Assembly: GCA_023846275.1 (NCBI GenBank)
Contig: JAIUJO010000292.1
Location: 407,260-471,259 of the forward strand
Direction of reading: 5' to 3'
DNA: 64,000 bases
From: Vanilla planifolia
Taxonomy: Eukaryota > Streptophyta > Magnoliopsida > Asparagales > Orchidaceae
Shown here: one piece after another, positions 23,824 to 35,080 of the stretch
Layout of the letters: each line of letters opens with the position of its first letter
How positions within the stretch are numbered: the stretch's first letter is position 1
Position numbers and translations under genes: made by a program
Notes under the pieces: generated by a model
What the model saw: only the letters and a program-made list of their open reading frames with translations
What the model was told of the DNA's origin: nothing
The model's database searches: none

Positions 23824-24760
23824 AATAGGGGAAGTCTCCAATATTCAAAGCATTAAAAAAATTGAATCGATGGTCAATTTAGGCACATTTCTACTCTAAT
23901 ATGCTTAGAGAGGTCAATTATAACAAATACTCTTGCAAATATAAAACTTGGCATGCCAAACATCCAATCATCAATCTAAATAGGCTCATTCATGAGCTTG
24001 ACAATGTGCAAAATGTTCTCTATGACCCAATGAATAAGAGGGAGTGCTAGCAAAATGATTCAATATTGGGGCACATATAATTGCTAAAGTACTTTATCTA
24101 AATCAAAGTGTCCACATATCCAATCCCATTGCAAGGCCAAGTACTTATAATGGATCACCACACCACACTTAGTCTCTATTAGTAACTGACCAAAATTGTA
24201 GACAAAGTTAGCTAGTAGATAAGTCAAAAATCTAGAATCTAATATAATGTCGCCTTCGACTTTGGAGAAGCCTAGCAATCCATTGAAAAGATAGATGGCC
24301 AATAATACACCTTACCAACAAGACTAAATTGGTGGTATCAAACTCAACCATCACAACCCTCATTTGAAAGGTGAATTTCAACATTTATAATGGAGGTATC
24401 TTTTAGTACAAGAATTTTTCATATCAACATTTTCCAAGTCTCTCTATGTAATTGCCAGATGAACCTCTATTAAAAAACTATTTCCATTGCTTAAATGCCA
24501 TACTATAAGACCATCCCTAAAACTCACTTCAACTAGACCACAAACTGTATGGTTACTATTCAATGAGTTTTCCTTCATAATGACGTTGTCATTGTCATAA
24601 GCACCTCTGGTGCACCTTTGTGAATCTATTTCCTTAGTATTTTTAGGATGCATAACATTCTCTTTTGATACATTACATGATTTTATAAGCACATTTAACT
24701 TTAGTTCACTATTTTTTTATTTTTTCTACATTCTCCTCTATCTATGTTGATATATTCAAA
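23824..24760 (-). pseudogene. LINE B ORF1 region upstream of the knuckle
   Basis: The block is similar to the ORF1-like regions of LINEs C and A. Two open stretches remain on the minus strand, 24084-24302 (72 codons) and 24444-24692 (82 codons); neither contains a domain that I can name with confidence. The position upstream of the zinc knuckle fits the ORF1 N-terminal domain of plant LINEs. Confidence 0.5.
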
Positions 24761-24950
24761 GCCATAGCTACTACATCCTGCATCCTAGAATAATTACCAT
24801 CATCATTCATAAATGAATTCACTTCACGACATACCTCACTTAACTCTGCAAGTATAATGACATCTCCATAAAATTTCTTACATTCTCTTGAGTGTCACAC
24901 CATAGTACCCTATACCATTAATTACAACAACAATGGTAGGATCTCATGAT

Positions 24951-24983
24951 CACACCATAGTCCATAATATGTCATTGTCATAA
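24951..24983. other. 33-bp patchwork junction between the duplicated copies
   Basis: The junction reads as pieces copied from nearby: 24950-24960 (tcacaccatag) repeats 24895-24905, and 24970-24986 (tgtcattgtcataagca) repeats 24587-24603. Both sources lie within 400 bp upstream. Such templated filler is typical of template-switching repair. Confidence 0.7.
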
Positions 24984-27900
24984 GCAACATAATCTCAAAT
25001 CTTGGTATAGTGATATATGTCTCATTCCCTTCACACCAAATATTCAAAAATCATAGATGATTTAACATATTAACCACAAATTTCTAATTGATCTTATTAT
25101 ATGCGTACTCTATGTCCAACTTTAGTGCCATGAGCCTCTCTTTCGAAGTAGATGAGTTCATATGGGTAGTCATCTCCTATGACATGTCAAGGAATAAAAT
25201 AAATTTTTTTTCTCGCAACAACATCAAAAAAACCACCTTCAATCAAAATTAGCTAAAACTTTGCATATCTTATTAGAAAGACTGATGGCTCTAAACAATT
25301 TTGGCTTAAAAGCACCCTATGCTTTAGGAATAAGAATAGCCAACATCTTTTTCCATCTTTTGGCCATACATCTATCATCAAAAACGTTTTCATAATTGTG
25401 ACAGTAAGGACGTGAGTAACATACGATATCCATGCACATACTCTATCGAGATGCCATCACTACTTGGGGATATTTTTTTTGGTAGAAATAGCAAAAAATT
25501 TAATCTTATCATTTAGCTTGCTTCCTATTAGTAGTTCTCAAAGGTTGGAAAGGTAGGGTAGGACTATATTGTTAAAAACTACACAACTTCTTACTAAAGA
25601 GCTACATGAGCATTTCTTTAATCTTAGTTGGGGAAGCCACTAATTCCTCAATATATTTTTTTATGTTTGTGTATATAATTTCTTCTATTTGTAGACGTAG
25701 CCACTGGCTAAAAGAAATGCATGTTTTGATTCCCTAGGTTAGCACAACAGGGCTTGGCATTCTGTCACCACCAAGCATCCTATAAAGTTTTAGTGTTGTG
25801 GTTGGAGACAATATGTTGTGCCAAAAGATAATGTTGGATGCCTTACATTGAAGCTCCTTGACCTCCTAGTAAAACTAGTAAGGCTTGCTAAGATTATTTC
25901 CTAGTTTAGCTGCACTCCATTTTTCTTAAAGCTTATAGTGCTATGCTAAATTTAATAGACAATTAGTTCTATTCCATGCTTCTTGCACAATATTGGATGA
26001 ATGTTAAAATAATAACCATAAATTATGGTATTTAAATCTCCTTTTAATTCTATTTAAAACTAATTATTTCAATTGAATAACTATAGAACAATGATCCAAG
26101 AAAATATAAGGAAGTTGTGTAATATAATACTTAGAAATGCCTGCATACCATCAATATTCATGAAATATTTACTTAATCTTTCAAATATGTTAGCATTGTC
26201 CAACATATTATTACAACAAGTGAAAATATTCCAAGTACATCTAAAGTCAGAAAAGTCTTTAAATCATGCATGAAATTGGAGATTTAATTTTGAGCTTAAC
26301 CACTATAGATTTTGTTCCCCTTCTTATTCTACACAAGTAGTACATTGAAATCCCTTATAATAAATCATGCTTCACCAGGATTACAAATTTTGTAAATTTG
26401 TCCGAAGCTACCAAGCATATCATATAATCTTTTGTTGCAAACAACACACATAACCACCAAGAATTGTTTCTATTAAATTTCACCTGGATAGAAACCAGTT
26501 GTGAGAATGACTCATAATTTCAAGTTCCACTTAATACCTTCCAGTTATGGTCAGTGCCAGATCTTCTTTTCGGATAGCTTCACAAAACCTCTATATAATA
26601 CAGTAAAAGGTTAGACAAGGTAATTCCAATTCTTGTCTAAATGCATATTCACGTCATGGCTATTAGAGTTCTCAAACTGGGTTTCTAACAATTCAAAAGC
26701 AGATACTCCGAGCTCCTTTGCAAAGAATTGTAAATGTAAATGAGAGTTTGCCACTTTAATCACTCAAATGTTCCAAGCAGCTAACGTAGCCATATATAAT
26801 TAGTTGAAAAAATCTTACACATGGGCAAACTATGAATTTCAACATCACTCTTAACCATGTTAAACATGCCATTAGATGCACCACTCAAACACAACAACAA
26901 TACACACAGTAGTTACATCCCAAGAAAAGGTAGAATCATTTGGTGTTTCTTATCATTCAATAATTTTTCCAACTATCTTTTGACATTCTCCAGTTTTAGA
27001 CTTCCTCTTCTTCCTTAAAAAAAGAATACATAATCTAGGTAGATGAAGAAGCAATAGCCTCTATAATAGTTATGTTTGAGCATTTCTTAGGCCATCCAAT
27101 GAAGTTCCCATAGCTAAGCAACACAACTTTGCTCCTAATTTACACTACTTAAGCAAACTACTCTAAATTAACTTCTTTGAAGAAAAGAAAATCTCTTAAC
27201 ACCTACAATGCTATACGTTCCTGGACATGGTAAAATAGTATTGAGCATAAAAATAATTATAAAATTTGGCCTATAAGCCCTCCTCAAATTTGACAGCCGA
27301 GTTAATTAATAAGCATCATTTCTTATATTATCTCAAAGAATTTATGCAACAAAGATCTCGATGAATTGCACATGCTCTGTGTTTCCATTTAGATAACTTC
27401 ATTTGATGCACATGCTTGATAAACTTGCATTCTTATTAATCACCATATATTACAAAAACTTCATGTTGCATCCCCCATTTTCATAGATGCAAACATGTTG
27501 GAACCAGGCTTGTACCATATCCAACAAGATAATCACTAAACAGCTAGCCAAAGACTTCTAGTTTTTATGCCAAGTGAACTTCTTCTAATCCATAGGAATG
27601 TAGTAAAAAAAATTCTATAAAAATAACTTTGGAGAAAAGGTTGAGGATCCTGGCTAATATTTGCACTTAAGGAAAAATTCGAGATACCAATTAGGTTTGC
27701 TTTTTGAAGACGTCCTCCTCTTTATTAGTAAGAAAGTACACATTTTTAGGAAATGAAAGAAGCACTCACCCATATATATACACTTTATATATTTGCGAGG
27801 AGACACATGAAAGGCGGCCAAAGATTCAAACTACGGTCGAAGCCAATTCCAAATATGGAAATTGGAGGATGAGACCATTCCCTTGCATTACGAGGTTATT

Positions 27901-30557
27901 GAGGTAGTATGGTCAGAACCTATAGAGCAATACCTATCCTTATCAAGCGTCAGCTCGATGGGTTTCCGGGACGGGATCCGGTCGGATTATTCACTTTAGG
28001 ATCCAATGCTTCGACCATCAAACACTTTTGGCATTGGCTTTATATGAGTGATTACAAGTATATCCAATTAAGGTGTATCTCTCGAGTTGCATGCCATTGC
28101 TCTTACTTTGCCCCTAATATATTAAACTGATAACCACAAGCTTCTCTGATGCTTAGTAAATCTCTATTTGTTGGTTATCTACATCTTCACCTACAAATTG
28201 TATCTCCCAAAACTTTTTGCATATTATATCTACAAAATTTCTACATCCTCATATTTGCCAATCAGAGTCCTTCCTCTATCGCAAGCACTGAAAAATTTTT
28301 CATTTCTGTTAATTATTGTATCTAAACCAAACTTAATGTTTTCACTCCTATAAGATCATCACCATGAAGGCAACCAAAATCCTCCAATTTTTATACCAAA
28401 ACAGCTTCACACTATTAGCAATAATACAACAATGAGTGCACAAATAAGTATATGAATGCCTTGTCAACTCAAACAAAGCTTCATCCAAATCTATCAAGAT
28501 CATCCCATAGCAGGTAATTGAAAGCCTCCAATTTCTATGCTAATTGAGCTTCACATATAGTAATGATTAAAGAAATATGAATGCCTTCACTACTCTTATT
28601 CACCCTAGCCAAAATGCCCTACATTAACCCCAAAATAAAACTTGAAACAATACCACATATAATTTGCTAGTACATCCAGTAGCACCATAGTCATCTGCAA
28701 CTCCACAAATGCTCTAGGAAATAAGAGACTGTTACACTTACAAAAAAAAACTTTTCATTGTAATATGACCTCTTTTTGATTTTTTTAATTTTATAACATA
28801 CTTGAGAGAATCCCCTCCCTTTATTCCATTTTATATTCAATATCATCACTACATTAATTCCTAGGATAGCTATAGATTGTGTTGCATTAGTGGATAGACA
28901 AGATGTGTCCACAACATTGATCTGCTTTCCTAAAATCTACATCTTGATTGGTGCAAGGACTCAAGGGCCTTCGACCACCTCCATGTTACGTGAGAGACCC
29001 TTTTATTTATTTGTAATTATTTTATTTTCCCCTTGCATTTTTGTATCAATGCCCACATGGATAAGCCCTTACTATACCCTTCATGATTAGATCTAGATCT
29101 ATCCTTATGCATGGCTTGTGCCTCATCTTCCAGCTTGTAATGCTTACTAAACACCTTCCTACTCTTATATTTACTATTTACTTTACTCGTCTATTGTGTT
29201 GCTAAAAAAATTCTTCTCTTTTTAGGTTGCACAACCATCAAAGATTTCAAACCTTGTTATTTATCATCATCATCTTCCATCTCCCACAACATTGTAGTTA
29301 TCCCCTTATTCTCTTCTTGATATGATCTTATCTTAATAGGATTGGAACTCTTAGCTACATTGGTATTTTTGTTTCACTCATTAGTTGAACATAGGTCAGA
29401 TGCATGTCCCATTTTCCTAGAAATGAAGCAAATAGGGGAAGTCTCCAATATTCAAAGCATTAAAAAAATTGAATCGATGGTCAATTTAGGCACATTTCTA
29501 CTCTAATATGCTTAGAGAGGTCAATTATAAGAAATACTCTTTCAAATATAAAACTTGGCATGCCAAACATCCAATCATCAATCTAAATAGGCTCATTCAT
29601 GAGCTTGACAATGTGCAAAATGTTCTCTATGACCCAATGAATAAGAGGGAGTGCTAGCAAAATGATTCAATATTGGGGCACATATAATTGCTAAAGTACT
29701 TTACCTAAATCAAAGTGTCCACATATCCAATCCCATTGCAAGGCCAAGTACTTATAATGGACCACCACACCACACTTAGTCTCTATTAGTAACTGACCAA
29801 AATTGTAGACAAAGTTAGCTAGTAGATAAGTCAAAAATCTAGAATCTAATATAATGTTGCCTTCGACTTTGGAGAAGCCTAGCAATCCATTGAAAAGATA
29901 GATGGCCAATAATACACCTTACCAACAAGACTAAATTGGTGGTATCAAACTCAACCATCACAACCCTCATTTGAAAGGTGAATTTCAACATTTATAATGG
30001 AGGTATCTTTTAGTACAAGAATTTTTCATATCAACATTTTCCAAGTCTCTCTATGTAATTGCCAGATGAACCTCTATTAAAAAACTATTTCCATTGCTTA
30101 AATGCCATACTATAAGACCATCCCTAAAACTCACTTCAACTAGACCACAAACTATATGGTTACTATTCAATGAGTTTTCCTTCATAATGACGTTGTCATT
30201 GTCATAAGCACCTCTGGTGCACCTTTGTGAATCTATTTCCTTAGTATTTTTAGGATGCATAACATTGTCTTTTGATACATTACATGATTTTATAAGCACA
30301 TTTAACTTTAGTTCACTATTTTTTTATTTTTTCTACATTCTCCTCTATCTATGTTGATATATTCAAAGCCATAGCTACTACATCCTGCATCCTAGAATAA
30401 TTACCATCATCATTCATAAATGAATTCACTTCACGACATACCTCACTTAACTCTGCAAATATAATGACATCTCCATAAAATTTCTTACATTCTCTTGAGT
30501 GTCACACCATAGTACCCTATAGCATTAATTACAACAACAACGGTAGGATCTCATGAT
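24984..30557. repeat. 5.6-kb direct duplication, copy 2 (LINE B')
   Basis: 5574 bp. The LINE parts are offset by 5629 bp before the 22-bp gap (near 25965) and by 5607 bp after it: partial reverse transcriptase at 24984-25599, endonuclease at 26297-26797, linker with GC island at 27796-28086, CCHC knuckle at 29389-29430 and ORF1 region at 29431-30367. It lacks the RNase H end and the distal part of reverse transcriptase because the duplicated segment begins inside reverse transcriptase. Confidence 0.95.
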
Positions 30558-30779
30558 TATGACCTACCAAGATTATAGCATCTACACCCACCTCTCATGC
30601 TGGGGAAGGTTACACCATATCCCTCTTTATTTTACTCTTTCATAACTTCAAATCCACTGTTACTCGTAGCACCACATTTAGTCAAAGAAAAATTAATATT
30701 ATTTCCATTTCAAATTTTATCGATATCAGAGAATGTGGCAAACAAACAAGTCTTCTAATGATTTTCGTCAGCCTAAAAT
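30558..30779. other. Unassigned stretch between LINE B' and the 18S relic
   Basis: About 220 bp with no counterpart elsewhere in the window. By position it may be the 5' end of the LINE whose ORF1 lies at 29431-30367, because minus-strand elements have their 5' end on the right. The 18S similarity starts at about 30770-30785. Confidence 0.35.
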
Positions 30780-31474
30780 TTTAATGGGAGTATTGTCACA
30801 AGGTTGAAACTTAAAGGAATTAATAAATGAGCCCCACTTCAAGTGGATCCTATGGCTTAATTTGACTGGACATTGGGAAGCTTACCAGTCCAAACATAAT
30901 AAGGATTAATAGAATTGAAGCCCTTTCTTAAATCTATGACAATGGTCCATCATTATTCTTACAAGAGGGAGCCATTTGATTAGTTAATTTTGTTAATGAA
31001 TGAGACCTCAGCTTACTAATTAGCTGGCAGGGTAAAAGCTTTATTGCTAGTTTCTTAAAGGGATTATTACTACTTAAGACTTGGAAGTTTAAGGCAATAA
31101 TAACTTTGTGATTCTCTTAGATAATTTAGGCCGCAAGTGTGCAGCATTGATGCATTCAATGAGTCCATTTCCTTGGGCAAAAGGCCTAGAAAATCTTATG
31201 AAAATTTCATCATGATTAGGATACATCATTACAATCGTTGGATGTCAACAACAAAGTTTTAGTAAGCATGTGTCATTAGCTCATGTTGACTGCATCTCTA
31301 CCCTTTGTATACACAACCCATTACTTTCTTAATTGAATAGTCTAGCCATGTGTTCAGATCATTATAGTGTAGATGGTTTGCCAATTGCAACTTTACAAGT
31401 TCGTTGAACCTTTGATTTTGAAGAATGAAAAGTTGCAACAAAGTTTCCATGGATGAACTTGTAGAATAATCATT
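30780..31474 (+). pseudogene. 18S rRNA relic, 3' part (rDNA unit 1)
   Basis: Continuous similarity to the 3' 40% of plant 18S rRNA: 'gaaacttaaaggaatt' near 30806, 'ggcttaatttgact' near 30853, 'cttaccagtcca' near 30881, 'gagacctcagc' near 31002, and the 3' terminus 'gcaacaaagtttcc' near 31434 with 'ggatgaactt' at 31451. About 1100 bp of the 5' end are missing: the similarity begins near position 1130 of the gene, where LINE sequence abuts. Differences from the conserved gene are mainly C to T and G to A, and there are small deletions, so it is not functional. Confidence 0.92.
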
Positions 31475-31704
31475 AATGAGAGCTATGAATAAACGAGCAA
31501 TCTATGTAACTTGTGAGGGCATGATAGCTATTTGATGTTGCATTCTTCCATTACATCTGCTCTTGCTTCAATGTCGAGCTTGATGTTATGGGGAATAAAC
31601 AATAACCTATGGGTGCAATCATGTGTCAAGGGAGAGAAAATGTTATGCTAGCCATGAGCATGCTGTGCATTACTAGGTCTAGTAGAGCTTGGTAAAGGAT
31701 CATC
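31475..31704 (+). pseudogene. ITS1 relic (rDNA unit 1)
   Basis: About 230 bp between 18S and 5.8S. It is alignable to the ITS1 of unit 2 (40776-41004). The flowering-plant ITS1 core of the form GGCRY...GYGYCAAGG is still visible as ggtgc (31612) and gtgtcaagg (31623). The short length fits angiosperms; gymnosperm ITS1 is usually much longer. Confidence 0.8.
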
Positions 31705-31861
31705 AAATGACTCTTAACAAAGGATATCTTGGCATATACATTGATGAAGAAGGAAGAAAAAAGTGATACATGTTATGAATTATAGTGTTTCGTGAACCAT
31801 CCATTTTTTGAATGTAAGTTGTGCCCAAGGATGCAAGGTAAGGGCATGCTTGCAAGGTTGT
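31705..31861 (+). pseudogene. 5.8S rRNA relic (rDNA unit 1)
   Basis: About 157 bp matching plant 5.8S: 'ggatatctt' near 31722, 'attgatgaaga' near 31740, 'gtgaaccatcc' near 31791, 'ttttttgaatgtaagttg' near 31804 and 'agggcatgct' near 31841. Length is as in functional 5.8S. Substitutions in helix regions show that it is dead. Confidence 0.92.
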
Positions 31862-32108
31862 AATGTGACATATTACTCCTTTTAAAAGCTAAGAATCATT
31901 TCTTTGGGTCCCTTCCCTTATTTGGACACGATCAATGGGACCCTATGCTACAACATGACATGTTGAAGCATTGGGTGATGGTCGACTATCAATGTTATAA
32001 GTCTTGGATAGCATCAAGTTATGTGGTGTTAGCTAGTAGGAATAAATGACGCATTGCGACAAGTGGATCTTATTCACAAATCCAACTCCATGTTCTATGG
32101 TGCAGAAT
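31862..32108 (+). pseudogene. ITS2 relic (rDNA unit 1)
   Basis: The 247 bp between the 5.8S and 26S relics. No conserved text beyond the flanks was relied on; the call is by position. The length is in the angiosperm range. Confidence 0.7.
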
Positions 32109-35080
32109 CATAACTCTATGTTGGGTGAGGCTTCCCACTGAGTTTAAGCATATAAATAAGTGAAGGAAGGGACGTTTGAGGATTTCCTTTGTAACATTGA
32201 GCAAGACAAGACTATCCTTGTGTGGAAATCGAGTACTCTAAAGCCCAAATTATTGTGTCACCAAATACGGATTGAGATTAAATCCCTTAGAAGGGGTAAT
32301 TTGGAGGAAGAGAGGGTTGTTTAACTCATACTCTATTACTATATTAGCCGCTATCAATGGGTCAAATTATTTGCGAAAGAAAAAAATTGAGTTCAAATTA
32401 CATTCAATACTGAACAATTATGAGAGACCAATAACAAACCAATATAAAAGAAAGTTGAAAAAGAATTTCAAAATAGAGTCCAATTGTGCTTGAAATAGTT
32501 AGGAGGGAATGCAAATAAAGTCCAATGGTGCACCTCAGCTGGATGCATAATGCCATTGTATGGTTTGTTGCATGGCTTGAGGAGCAACTCATCTCTGGCA
32601 ATCAGGATGGCATGAGCCAGAACAAATGTTTCCCTTGGAGAAATTGTCATCGTGCTTGGTCACCAAGCTCACACCATTGAGTATGCCATGGTGGCCCTAT
32701 ACCCATTCGCGATCGCCAATTGGCTCACCATTTGACATGTTTTGAAATGTACACCAAAGAGTTTAACATGCTTACAAGTTGAGGGGTGAGCAAGCACAAA
32801 AGGTGTTGGGTTAAAGCATGCCTATTAGGACACAAACGATGGTGAATTATGCCAAAATAAGACAATACAGGACGAAACTTTGGTGGAGGCTTGTACTGAT
32901 TCTGACATGCAAATTGTTCATCTGACTTCGATATAGAGGAAAAAGACTAATCAAACCTTCTAGTACTTTGTTCCTTTTTAAATTTCCCTCATGATAATTG
33001 GTGCCACTATCTAAGTTCTATTAGGCAAACCAAGTGAATAGAGGAAATGGTGTAATGTAATGCCTTAAAAAGTAAAAGGGTTCAATGGTCACCGCAAGAC
33101 ATTGGACGTAAGCCCACATGCAACATTCAATAAGTAAATCATGGTCGTACTTGCAAATATTGAAAAAAGAACTTTGAAGGTTGAAAAGAGGAAGCTTCCA
33201 TTTGGATGACAATTGCAAATGGATTAGTCAATCCTAAGAGATTACAGAAACCCTTTAAAGAGTGCTATTCGGCATGAGCTTCAAAAAAGAGTTGAGTTAA
33301 AATTCTCGAGCTGAGATGTTGCTGTTGATGGCAATGTCAAGTCTTCCAGAGATAATAGTGGAAGCCTCAAGAAGAGTTCTTCTTTCATCGTTATTACATG
33401 TTGGCCCTAAAAAAGGCTCAGTCAGAGTTCGGGCCAAGTGGTTGGAATAACTCTACTTGTTAAGCAATTTTTTATGCAACTCAGTGACCCTTGAAAATCT
33501 AGATGGCCCACTACCTATCACACCCGATTGTAATCTTAACCACATTAGGTCTCTGAGGTGAATAGAATCTAAATAATGGATCATTGTATACAAAGGAAGT
33601 TGACAAAATGGATCCATAACTTCATGAAAAAGACAGGATCTTAGGTTTTGCATGGGTTTTCTTGTCCCAAACCCATCAACTATTGGTAGATTATCCAAGC
33701 TACTAGAGTGATGAGAGTGGGTCAATTCTTGCTGACTAGAGGACAAATTGGGAGTGACCCCCTAAGAGGGTTTGCCCTGTTCATTAAGAAATTAACTCAA
33801 AACTAGTATAGACATAAAGTATCTATTTTTTTATTAAAATAAACCATTGTGATGGTCCTCATGGATTCTTATAGATTGTGATTTCTACCTAGTGATTTGA
33901 ATATAAAAGTGAAGAAATTCAACCAAGTGTGTGTAAATGGCTAGAGTAACAATGAGTCTGTTATTGAAACAAAATACCTCATCATCTAATTAGTGAAGCA
34001 CATGAATGGAATTAACAAGATTCCTATTGTCTTTACCAACTATCAGGCAAAAGCACAATGAATAGAATGATCCTAGTAGAACTTATGTGGAAAAGAGACC
34101 TATTCAGCTTACCTCTAGTTCAGCTATGAGGAATGACTTAAGAGGTGTAGTATAAATGGGTGTTAGTATGCCAGTAGAATTGAAATGACACAAATTTAAA
34201 AGTTATTTTACATATTCTATGAGATGGGGCCTAGCCTGTTCTTTTTCCTCAAGCTTTGCATTGATGGGTCGATCTGAGTAGGAGACATATTTGTGTAGGG
34301 TGTTTTGTTGGGGTAATATATTTTTTAAAGGATAATGTAGATGTCTTAAGATGAACTCAATAAGACAAAAAATATCTTGTGAAAAAAAGGTAAAAGCTCA
34401 TTTTGTTGGGATTCTTCATATGAATATGAATCATGAAAGCATAGTCAAACAATCTTTTAGGTTTTTAGAATTAATGCTCTAGGTGTAAAAAAACATACTA
34501 CTAGGATAACTAGTTTGTTCCAACCAAGCATTCATAGTGTTATTACTTTTTGATTCTTCCATGTCAATTGCTTCAATAATTAGGAAGCAAAATTCACCAA
34601 GCGTTGAATTGTTCACACACTAAAAGAGAACAATAGTTGGGTTTGGATGATCATGAAACATTTTAGTTTTAACTTAAAAATGAATGTGTTGTGATATAAA
34701 TTAACCTAATATGAGAGAAACCACTAATTCACATACTTGATCACCATGCTTGGTTGAAACACCAATGACATGAAGCTATCTTATGTTTGCTTATAATTGA
34801 ACACCTTTATGTCAAAATCCACAATAAGTTCTGACATCTAGGTGCATAGTTCACTTATTTGTCAATAGTGGGGCTTAACACCCCAAAGGTGCACGACCAT
34901 AAGATTTCCTAGAATTGAGAAAGTTGGACGGCATTAGCAACATAAGAAATGGCAGCTAAGTATGAATGGTGGGTTGAATCCTTTATAGAAGGCTTAAATT
35001 TGCAATGAGGTATTGTTAGTGATGGACTAACCTTACTATCATGATCTACTGAGGTCAAATCTTATGTCCCCTGAATTCAT
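32109..35080 (+). pseudogene. 26S rRNA relic (rDNA unit 1)
   Basis: Similarity to plant 26S runs from the 5' end ('cactgagtttaagcata' at 32137) to the 3' end ('gggttgaatcctttatagaa' near 34971, 'gaggtattgttagtg' near 35008). Other landmarks are 'agtgcttgaaatagt' near 32484, 'aaagcatgcctatta' near 32814, 'ttcaaccaagtg' near 33920, 'taaaagctcattt' near 34391 and 'gcaaaattcaccaagcgttg' near 34587. It is about 2970 bp against about 3390 bp for the gene; a large gap lies near 33030-33110, where D-domain sequence is missing. Substitutions are mostly transitions of the deamination type. Short ORFs across it are spurious. Confidence 0.93.

Larger units (their letters stand above)
17200..24950 (-). 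mobile_element. Decayed L1-type LINE B (most complete LINE)
   Basis: Minus-strand order: ORF1 with CCHC knuckle (about 24760-23780), linker with internal repeats (23780-21240), endonuclease (21190-20690), reverse transcriptase (about 19970-19150), C-terminal region (18960-18100) and RNase H-like domain (18100-17528). This is the domain order of plant L1-type LINEs carrying RNase H. Stops and frameshifts are frequent, so it is inactive. Bases 19355-24950 are repeated as a direct duplication at 24984-30557. The 3' limit near 17200 is an estimate; 17200-17520 is somewhat richer in C and G and shows no motif. Confidence 0.7.
19355..24950. repeat. 5.6-kb direct duplication, copy 1
   Basis: 5596 bp recur at 24984-30557. 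The copies start at 'gcaacataatctcaaatc' and end at 'ggatctcatgat'. By eye about 40 single-base differences are visible over about 5570 aligned bases (about 99.3% identity), plus 22 bp absent from copy 2 (at 20328-20349 in copy 1). The copies are separated by 33 bp. Both copies keep the same stops in the LINE, so the LINE was already dead when duplicated. Confidence 0.95.

Noticed and set aside
33453-33746. 97-codon minus-strand open frame
   Set aside because: It lies antisense within the 26S rRNA relic.
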